A stretch of 64,000 nt of DNA, taken from assembly GCA_037783545.1 (NCBI GenBank), contig JBBELK010000109.1, positions 2,480,001 to 2,544,000 of the forward strand, in the 5' to 3' direction. This stretch comes from Henricia sp. BOLD:AAB3569 (taxonomy: Eukaryota > Echinodermata > Asteroidea > Spinulosida > Echinasteridae). Positions 58,901-64,000 of the stretch are shown piece by piece; position 1 is the first letter of the stretch, and the number at the start of each line of letters is the position of its first letter. The position numbers and the translations under genes were made by a program. The notes below the pieces were generated by a model. That model saw nothing but the letters and a program-made list of their open reading frames with translations, ran no database searches and was not told the origin of the DNA.

Positions 58901-59393
58901 CCAAAAATATTTTATTTAACTGTTAGTGTTACTAGTTAGAACTCGCCATCAAAACCAGGAAAACATTTGCATGTGTACCCAATTGCACTCGACTCACCCA
59001 CCAAATTAATCAATTATCGCAAAAAGAATCACGATGACGCGCTTGGCCACTTTACATGATAATTGGGCGAGTAGGGGGCTAGTGGATAGGGGGCGAGTCG
59101 GTCAGGGGGAAATTTAGAAAGGGGCGAGTAGGTAGGGGCGAGTCGGCCAAGGGGCGAGTTGACCTGATTCCACGGCATGCACGGCGCGGCAGAAGCCTTT
59201 TTAAAAAATGAGAAATTAAATATCTATTTCAATGTTTTAAGTGTACTTTTCAAAACTTGTCATCTAAAACTTACAACGTGTGTTTCATTGGTCCGTAAGT
59301 AGGAGATGATTTATTCCCAGGAAGGCTGTAAAGAGCCCCTGGTCGTGGTCCATTTTGCCACAAACTCTCCTCTAGCTCTATGTGCGCCGCCAT
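46847..59393 (-). CDS. PSMB4: Proteasome 20S subunit beta type-4
   Basis: Six exons: 59275-59393, 55585-55791, 52644-52790, 49415-49496, 47624-47740, 46847-46939. Total 765 bp, 254 residues plus TAA, close to the about 264 of vertebrate PSMB4. All phases agree and all introns are GT-AG. The protein is the beta-7 (non-catalytic) member of the beta ring of the 20S core. Markers: [101 protein letters not shown] and [11 protein letters not shown]. The first 40 residues ([15 protein letters not shown]) form the cleaved propeptide region. Introns are 0.7-3.5 kb and filled with inverted repeats. Confidence 0.95.
47624..47740 (-). CDS. PSMB4: PSMB4 exon 5
   Basis: [20 protein letters not shown] to RDARSFNK. 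39 complete codons; acceptor ATTTTTTCAG, donor GTATTT. Confidence 0.95.
47935..48001. repeat. 67-bp hairpin in PSMB4 intron 4
   Basis: GTTGAATAAGTGGTAAAAAC and its inverse flank an inner AATTGTTT/AAACAATT stem. Confidence 0.85.
48005..48474. mobile_element. MITE with CACCNTGTTTACACT ends
   Basis: CACCGTGTTTACACTGGTCC is mirrored by AGTGTAAACAGGGTG. GATCCCGAG/CTCGGGATC motifs repeat through it. 470 bp in PSMB4 intron 4; no coding frame. Confidence 0.75.
48608..49170. mobile_element. Foldback MITE with TGCCTTTACGG ends
   Basis: Arms of about 100 bp: TGCCTTTACGG, GCATGATGGAAC, GAATTCTA and CACCGCACAGGA, all repeated inverted on the right. Inner AGCTCTCGGCTGCTT/AAGCAGCCAAGAGCT extends the pairing. 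PSMB4 intron 4. Confidence 0.8.
49415..49496 (-). CDS. PSMB4: PSMB4 exon 4
   Basis: [20 protein letters not shown] then FGAYIAL. Enters in phase 2 and leaves in phase 0; acceptor TCTCTTTGCAG, donor GTAAGAG. Confidence 0.95.
49680..49935. repeat. Dispersed repeat, GAGTTGACAAGAAAAACC type
   Basis: Matches 47775-47925 plus 48477-48510 in the same orientation, including CATGCATGGATTTTAAGGTT. The 47.8-48.5 kb copy is interrupted by the hairpin and MITE there. Confidence 0.65.
49950..52515. mobile_element. 2.57-kb element with TAAGCTTGTGCCGAT ends
   Basis: TAAGCTTGTGCCGATATCGA is mirrored by ATCGGCACAAGCTTA, with sub-terminal ATATCGNGATATTCGATA motifs at both ends. It interrupts a dispersed repeat (TATGTGGCTGAAATTTCTAC resumes right of it). 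Inside, TATAAAGG (51013-51020) precedes ATGAAAAGCACG and a GTAAGT donor at 51162, perhaps a relic first exon. Holds no recognisable transposase. PSMB4 intron 3. Confidence 0.65.
52644..52790 (-). CDS. PSMB4: PSMB4 exon 3
   Basis: [20 protein letters not shown] through [17 protein letters not shown] in two parts. Acceptor CCCTCATAG, donor GTAAGT. Confidence 0.95.
53572..54033. mobile_element. Foldback MITE, copy 2 of the 14321 family
   Basis: TAGCCTTTGTTAAGGCCTCA to GCCTTAACAAAGACTA, 462 bp. Matches copy 1 throughout, with extra sequence in the loop. No target duplication was recognised here. PSMB4 intron 2. Confidence 0.8.
54409..54553. repeat. 145-bp hairpin
   Basis: GCAGAGGCTCGTCAG, GCGTGCCAAATTC and ACGCAGCTCCAT pair with their inverses around AGCAAAGGC. 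PSMB4 intron 2. Confidence 0.85.
54822..55021. mobile_element. TA-flanked MITE, TAGACTTGCCCAAGTC ends
   Basis: TAGACTTGCCCAAGTC and GACTTGGGCAAGTCTA with inner GTTTGGTCTGTAATGC paired. Shares its right TA with the next MITE. Confidence 0.8.
55020..55406. mobile_element. TA-flanked MITE, TAGGGGCGTGTTGGTTTC ends
   Basis: The left end is mirrored by GAAACAAACACGCCCTA; inner GGATCCAGATTCAG pairs with CTGGATTCAGATC. Abuts the preceding MITE at a common TA (55020-55021). Confidence 0.75.
55585..55791 (-). CDS. PSMB4: PSMB4 exon 2
   Basis: [20 protein letters not shown] to EVLEQR. Holds the N-terminal nucleophile-fold core with the mature N-terminus region. Acceptor CTATTTCAG, donor GTAAGC. Confidence 0.95.
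55907..56093. mobile_element. Short hAT-like MITE, CAGGSGCGGATCCAG ends
   Basis: CAGGCGCGGATCCAG and CTGGATCCGCCCCTG. This end sequence is widespread among hAT-type non-autonomous elements. CATTT lies on both sides (5 bp rather than the expected 8). PSMB4 intron 1. Confidence 0.65.
56350..56462. repeat. Polypurine GGGGGAA tract
   Basis: About 110 bases of G and A only, nearly all GGGGGAA/GGGGAA units. Capable of triplex or quadruplex. The open frames over it are compositional artefacts. Confidence 0.9.
57231..58222. mobile_element. 1-kb foldback with hairpin tips
   Basis: Arms of about 300 bp (57231-57533, 57920-58222) bounded by TA. Each tip carries its own hairpin: TTCTGTCCCTACGGG, loop of 3-4, CCCGTAGGGACAGAA. 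ACGTCTATTTCCGACAATCT recurs in the spacer (57538 on). PSMB4 intron 1. Confidence 0.85.
58222..58310. repeat. 89-bp hairpin abutting the foldback
   Basis: ATGTTTATCCCAGCTGGCAA, continuing TACGTCAC, is exactly mirrored at the right with a 33-bp loop. Directly joined to the foldback's right end. Confidence 0.85.
58516..58926 (+). other. 136-codon open frame in PSMB4 intron 1
   Basis: Plus-strand frame with Cys-rich [20 protein letters not shown]. The opposite strand is open over nearly the same span. No domain, splice signals or family recognised; it may be a repeat relic. I do not claim a gene. Confidence 0.15.
59080..59166. repeat. GGGGCGAGTNGG motif array
   Basis: Degenerate GGGGCGAGTAGG/GGGGCGAGTCGG units ending CGAGTTGACCTG, the same right edge as 30223-30280 and 31099-31173. 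Confidence 0.65.
59275..59393 (-). CDS. PSMB4: PSMB4 exon 1
   Basis: Starts at ATG (59393-59391) in GTCATCATGGCGGCG, a good start context. Encodes [20 protein letters not shown] and [17 protein letters not shown]; ends TT|GTAAGT, which joins exon 2 as Leu-Asn-Pro-Met. Confidence 0.9.
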
Positions 59394-59470
59394 GATGACT
59401 TTCAAGAAATCGAATAACCTCTCTCACGATTGTACACAATCAAGGAGCATAACTGCCAAAATATATACAA
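59394..59470 (-). promoter_or_regulatory. PSMB4 5' UTR and promoter region
   Basis: Sequence just upstream of the PSMB4 ATG on the minus strand. No TATA box in the expected place, usual for a housekeeping gene. Start site not determinable by eye. Confidence 0.35.
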
Positions 59471-59897
59471 TACAAACTTGTGCAACCTTAAAATAATTTT
59501 TATTTTTCTTTATTAAATATAGTCAGTTATATTTTAGAAAAGAATAATTTATTTTAGGCAAATACAAGTTTCATGTCGAACAACTTTTTGTGAAGATTCT
59601 GCGCGTTGCAGTTTGCTTGGTTACGTACGTTCATAGCAACACAGTCACTTATCAGCTCAGCATATTTGACACTATCAAAATCATTTTCAATCATCATGAT
59701 CCTACTTGTTAATGTTTTTAAAAGTTGAACAGTTGTTTTTGGAGCAATTGCTGAATCTCAAGTAATGAATTTTTGTACCACTTCAGGCCGTTGTACATGG
59801 TGTAGTCGGCAAGAAAAACGCCACTAAAAAAAGACTCTTTATTAAACGTCTAGTTTTAATATTAAATATGGTAAGTCAAGAAGTAAGTCAGGGTGAC
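59471..59897. other. PSMB4 upstream flank
   Basis: AT-rich with no gene, terminal repeat or exon recognised. Confidence 0.3.
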
Positions 59898-60365
59898 TGG
59901 GTGAGGTCACAATTCTGTGTGTGTTACGTGTTAGTGTTACAGATCTGTTAACAGATCTGTTAACACGGCATTAATCTCGGCCTCTAACTGAACGTCCAGG
60001 TTAACACCGTGTTAACAGATCTGTTAACACGGTGTTAACACCATGTAGGCATGTTAATTCTGTGCACTGTACATAGCCTAGCCCTAGGCGGGTGAAGTCA
60101 CAACTCTGGGTTGCGTGTTAGTGTTAGTGTTAGATCTGTTAACCTAATCAGAATTGTGACCTCAGAACAAACACCGTGTTAACTCGATGTTAACATGATG
60201 TTAAAGGCGTGTTACATCTCATGTTAGTTGAACACCTCATGTTTAACGAAGTGGGTGGTGTTAATTTTGATTAATTTGGAACTTTCGTGATTCTTAATAA
60301 ATTGAGTTTCATTTTTCAACACAACTTATAAATGTGTTGTATCTTGCATTCTACCCACAATTGAG
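59898..60365. repeat. GTTAACAGATCTGTTAAC family, copy 2
   Basis: GTGAGGTCACAATTCTGTGT at the left; then many GTTAACACGG and AGATCTGTTAAC palindromes; ends like 42640-43080 inverted (GTGGGTGGTGTTAATTTTGA). Confidence 0.75.
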
Positions 60366-60879
60366 ACTTTTTTGGGGCTCCGTGAAGATTTTGAAAATTT
60401 CAATCACTAGTCGGTGGTTAAGCTCGTGTAACACTAGCCTGTTTAGTCAAGGCGTCCGTGGCGAGGTTTGTTTTGTGCACTGTTTTGCTAGCGCTTGAGG
60501 AAAGACTAACATTCAAACTGCAGACTGTTTGCCCCGAACGCCTTTACCATCTCGTTGTTGTGACCTCTCTGTGCTGAATAATTCAACAGCAACGGAGGTG
60601 ATGAATTATTCATCAATTGTAACCAACCAGCGGCGGCGGCGACCTTCTGGAATCGTCCATATAAATATAGGTAGCATTCACGAAAAAAGCGAAAGTTATT
60701 ATTCGCACCAGAAATACAAGAAACATTATTAGTCAAAGTTCTATAGATTAACTCCACATAAATTTATTGATTAACCATTTTTCAAGTTATAAACTCGCTA
60801 ACAATGCTTTTCGTGTGGCAAAAAAAACACACGTTACGTAGTACCTACCTCCATGGTAGTACGTACATGTACGCGAAAT

Positions 60880-60992
60880 GGGACAACTCGTCCCCGAGTC
60901 AACTCGGGGACGAGTCAACTCGTCCCCGAGTCAACGCGCCCCCTTCAATTACCATGTAGGTCGAAGTCGTCCCCAGGTCAAGTCGTCCTGCA
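60880..60992. repeat. ACTCGTCCCCGAGTCA array
   Basis: Alternating ACTCGTCCCCGAGT and ACTCGGGGACGAGT units that can fold on one another. Confidence 0.75.
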
Positions 60993-61199
60993 CCCCGTGT
61001 ACATGACAATTTAAACAAAATATGAATTTTCTCCTAGGTTTTTCTCAAGTTGCAAGGATAATAAATTTCAATATGTACAAGCACAAAATCACTGCAATTT
61101 TGCTGAGATTATTAGTAAACACGGCTTTTCGAAGGTTGACACGGAGTATCATGAGTGGTCGTGGCTTGTCGCAGATGTACCCGATTCTTCATCGGGAAG

Positions 61200-62050
61200 A
61201 ATCGTAACTAAATTATAACGAATCGTAATGAATCGCATAATCATGATCGCAGACATTCGTATGTTTCAATTACCGGTAGCAGATGTCGTTGATTCATAAT
61301 GTCATCGTAAGGAATCGTAATGAATCGCAGACATTCGTATACTGAAAATGCATATCGTAACAATACAATAAGCACGTAAGCATTACAATTTTCTAAGATT
61401 TGTAACAAAGTGACTATTGATCTGAACAACCCGCAGATGTCGTCACAGTAGATTTGTACTGTGTCATCGTAAGAAATAACAAGGTATCGTAATGAATCGC
61501 ACGTGTGATTGTGATCATGATCGCACACATCTGTATACACTGTACATGTACCGTATGTGTCTGAACAAGTCGCAGATTTGTACTGTGTTATCGTAAGGAA
61601 TCGCACAATGCGTGATCATGATCACAGACATTCGTATGTGTCTGAACAAGTCGCAGATGTCGTAGATTTGTACTGTCATCGTAAGAAATCGCAGACATTG
61701 GTATACTAAAAATGCACATCGTAAGCGTTACAATTTTCTAAGATTTGTAACAACCCGCAAATGTCGTTACAGCAGATTTGTACTGTGTCATCGTAAACAA
61801 TAGTAAGGTATCGTAATGAATCGCACAATGTGTGATTATGATCGAAGACATGTGTCTGAACAAGTCGCAGATGTCGTAGATTTGTACTGTGTTATTGAAG
61901 GAATCGTAACAAATCGTAAGGAATCGCACAGTGCATGATCATGATCACAGATATTCATATGTGTCTGAACAATTCACAGATGTCGTAGATTCGTGCTGTC
62001 AGGAATCATAACGAATCGTAAGAAATCATAACGAATCGTAGTTGTTGCAT
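61200..62050. repeat. Minisatellite of AATCGCAGACATTCGTATG units
   Basis: Degenerate repeats of roughly 110 bp: TCGTAAGGAATCGTAATGAA, ATGATCATGATC, GTCTGAACAAGTCGCAGATG, GATTTGTACTGTGTCATCG. Minus-strand frames here simply follow the repeats. Confidence 0.85.
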
Positions 62051-62215
62051 TTGTACTTGTTCATCGTAACAAATAGTAAAAAACTGTTTATTCAGAGTAT
62101 ATAAATATCACTAATAAAGTCTTCTAAATATGACATGATATTGCCCCAGAAAGTTTAAATTTGGTGACAAGGAAGCAATTTTAACAGTAAGACAATTTTC
62201 TTTAGCAGTAAAGAT

Positions 62216-62248
62216 CATGGAGGAAGGAAAAGACTTCCTTCCTCCATG
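62216..62248. mobile_element. 33-bp hairpin related to the THAP insertion
   Basis: CATGGAGGAAGGAA, loop AAGAC, TTCCTTCCTCCATG. Flanks are GTAAAGAT (62208-62215) and GTAAGAT (62249-62255), an imperfect direct repeat. The tips share CATGGAGGAAG with 39245-39269. Confidence 0.55.
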
Positions 62249-62814
62249 GTAAGATTTTGTTGAAAACAATTTGTATGTCATACTTCATTGACTTAGTACA
62301 TCATACGAGTCTTAACTGGCGAATGCGTTTTATGGAATTTTTTCCTTTTTGTCTGTGCATAAATTCACCACGTGCAAAACAACAGTCGTTCACCGTGAGG
62401 CCTAGCGGCAGACGGCCGGCGGCATGTACCGGCACGTACGGTGGGTGTACAGTGCGGCCGGCCGGTTCGGGAGTAGGCCTCGGTGAATTGAATATTCCCC
62501 TGTTCACGAATAAATCGCGATCATCTAGAGCATTTTCTTGGCCTGAATATGTTGCGACCCGAAATATTTTGCTTTTTTTTCTTCGGAGATTGTCGTACAA
62601 CTGGCATGCCTAATTTTCTATGCGTATGACGTGTTTAGGTTCACTTTTGCTTACCCTGGCCGGCTTGGACTGTTTTGTCCTAATTCACTCCTGTCTATTT
62701 TTCTCTGCATTATTCAGTATTACATCGTAAATTGCGCTTTCTTATGTAACTTTTGTTTATTGTTCACAGCATGTAATTTGTGTGCTCTTGTTTTTTTGTT
62801 GATGTATTGGCCGA

Positions 62815-62844
62815 ATAAATAATAATAATAATAATAATAATGCA
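62815..62844 (+). repeat. AAT tail, LINE-like 3' end
   Basis: TATTGGCCGAATAAATAATA then AAT repeats, the kind of 3' tail left by CR1/L2-type retroposons. No coding part recognised upstream. Confidence 0.5.
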
Positions 62845-63093
62845 GTTTAACAGTTCACCTTCTCATTGGTCCATGGTGAATCCTGACCTCATGCATTATG
62901 CACGTAACCCCTCTACCAAAACGGTAGACAAAAATAAAGAAAAACATAAGCTCTAAAAAACGAGATGGTAAAGGCTGTCTGGGCGGACAGTCTGTGCGTG
63001 CTAGTCTTTCCTCAAGCGTTGGGAAAACTGACTGCGCGCAAATATATAACTCGCCAAGGCAGCCTTGACTAAAGGCTAGTGTAACACGGACCG

Positions 63094-63440
63094 GAGGTCA
63101 CAATGCTGTGTTAGTGTTAGTGTTGAAAATCGTGCAGAACCCTATACCGACTTGACATTTCTCAAGATTTTACACTAACACTAACACGGTTTCCCGAGAC
63201 GCCGTGTTAACAGATCTGTTAACAGATCTGTTACACTAACACTAACACGGAGCACAGAATTGCGCCCTCACTCACTGCAATTTGCGGTTCTGCGCACGAT
63301 TGTCAACACACTAACACACTGTGTTAACACAGCGTTTGTTCTGAGGTCACAATTTTGATTGAGATAACAGATCTGTTAACAGATCTGTAACACTAACACG
63401 GAACACACATAGAATTGTGACCTCACCCACTGTAGGCTAT
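63094..63440. repeat. GTTAACAGATCTGTTAAC family, copy 3
   Basis: GGAGGTCACAATGCTGTGTT to GAATTGTGACCTCACCC, an inverted pair of ends round the same internal motifs. Confidence 0.75.
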
Positions 63441-63467
63441 TTCAAATTCAATTTATCATTTTAATGC

Positions 63468-63787
63468 TTAAAGGAACACACCTCTAGTTTTGATAAATTA
63501 TGCCATGGTAAGTCAAGGTGTAACTGTATTTTCCAATTTGTAGACCAATCTGCCAACAGATTTCATAAAATCTAGGCAGTACGGATCCGGAAGCATGGGG
63601 AGCATTTTGCCGGACAGTCCTACTAATTTACGGATGTTGTAACAGGCGGTTACACAAATAAAGGTTCGAATGAGTGACTGCCAAAATGAGTGATTTCTCA
63701 ATTATACATCTGATTATTTATTGAAACACATTGGACTTTGATCAGAATCATCATAAACAAAAACAGTAAGCTGGTGTGTTCCTTTAA
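63468..63787. mobile_element. TTAA-flanked MITE, AGGAACACACC ends
   Basis: TTAAAGGAACACACC pairs with GGTGTGTTCCTTTAA; 320 bp, no coding capacity. TTAA on both edges fits piggyBac-type insertion. Confidence 0.8.
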
Positions 63788-64000
63788 CATTAGTTTATCA
63801 ATCACCAGATCACGTTTAATAATAGGGTATTTTTTTAGTTTATGCCACAACTCGAATTTAAGGAAAATAATTTTTGGAATCGATAGCTTGGACGATTTTA
63901 GGGTATTTTTTTTGTATTGATTGCTTTCCGGTGACGTCACCCCTTCCATCCACCATTTTGGTGGGCATTTTTCATGACCCACGTGGCTCGAGTAATAACC
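63788..64000. other. No gene recognised at right edge
   Basis: AT-rich; a short frame runs off without support. Confidence 0.3.

Larger units (their letters stand above)
60425..63089. mobile_element. 2.66-kb element, CGTGTWACACTAGCC ends
   Basis: CGTGTAACACTAGCCTGTTT pairs with the inverse of AAAGGCTAGTGTAACACG. Imperfect arms of about 130 bp share GCTTGAGGAAAGACTA and CTTTACCATCTCG. Interior: CGAGTC motifs, a minisatellite, a GC-rich block and an AAT tail. No transposase. Confidence 0.7.

Noticed and set aside
58512-58926. Overlapping frames on both strands in PSMB4 intron 1
   Set aside because: Neither shows a domain or exon signals; kept only as an unassigned stretch.
61200-62050. Minus-strand frames of 60-120 codons
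   Set aside because: They follow the minisatellite and carry its repetition.
1-64000. tRNA, rRNA and bacterial-type operons
   Set aside because: No cloverleaf boxes or rRNA-like tracts were noticed, and gene structure is spliced. A tRNA scan would be needed to exclude a divergent tRNA.

Overview
The window looks like nuclear DNA of an animal, most likely a marine invertebrate; I cannot name the species. Supporting this are a spliced metazoan-type proteasome gene (PSMB4), GT-AG introns, THAP-domain coding exons, DIRS-like and Ty3-type retroelements, and hAT, piggyBac-type, Tc1-type and Mutator-type inverted-repeat elements. I saw no rRNA, tRNA, CRISPR array or bacterial operon.

Layout. 1-3.5 kb: a decayed DIRS-like retroelement on the minus strand, cut by a TTAA-flanked MITE. 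3.66-5.57 kb: a hAT-type element with an 8-bp target duplication, holding further MITEs. 6.7-12.85 kb: a nest in which a very young Ty3/gypsy element (LTRs identical as read) sits in a MITE, itself probably inside a larger inverted-repeat element. 13.7-15.2 kb: a pogo-like transposase scrap, a 9-bp-TSD foldback MITE and a minisatellite. 17.49-21.20 kb: a 3.7-kb near-perfect palindrome (foldback element) whose arms are made of spaced short sub-repeats. 21.45-23.13 kb: an unrecognised three-exon gene. 23.79-28.81 kb: a young GC-rich LTR element encoding Gag, protease and two zinc fingers but no reverse transcriptase or integrase. 29.4-30.8 kb: minisatellite plus a 0.9-kb palindrome. 32.2-34.05 kb: exons of the C-terminal half of a THAP-associated transposase-like family. 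34.2-38.8 kb: MITEs and repeats. 39.1-41.5 kb: a five-exon THAP-domain gene, N-terminal half of a related protein, broken in exon 1 by a flanked micro-hairpin. 42.6-46.3 kb: MITEs. 46.85-59.39 kb: complete six-exon PSMB4 on the minus strand, introns packed with inverted repeats. 59.9-63.8 kb: more repeats, including a 2.7-kb element with an internal minisatellite.

The only clear host housekeeping gene is PSMB4, a 20S proteasome beta-ring subunit. The THAP-family fragments are probably domesticated or mobile transposase relatives. Most of the rest is mobile DNA, and the dominant theme is inverted repeats at every scale, from 25-bp hairpins flanked by 7-bp direct repeats to the 3.7-kb palindrome. 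The best candidates for something new are the micro-hairpin insertions, the Gag-protease-zinc-finger LTR element whose coding repeats also specify RNA hairpins, the sub-repeat foldback palindrome, and the unrecognised three-exon gene.
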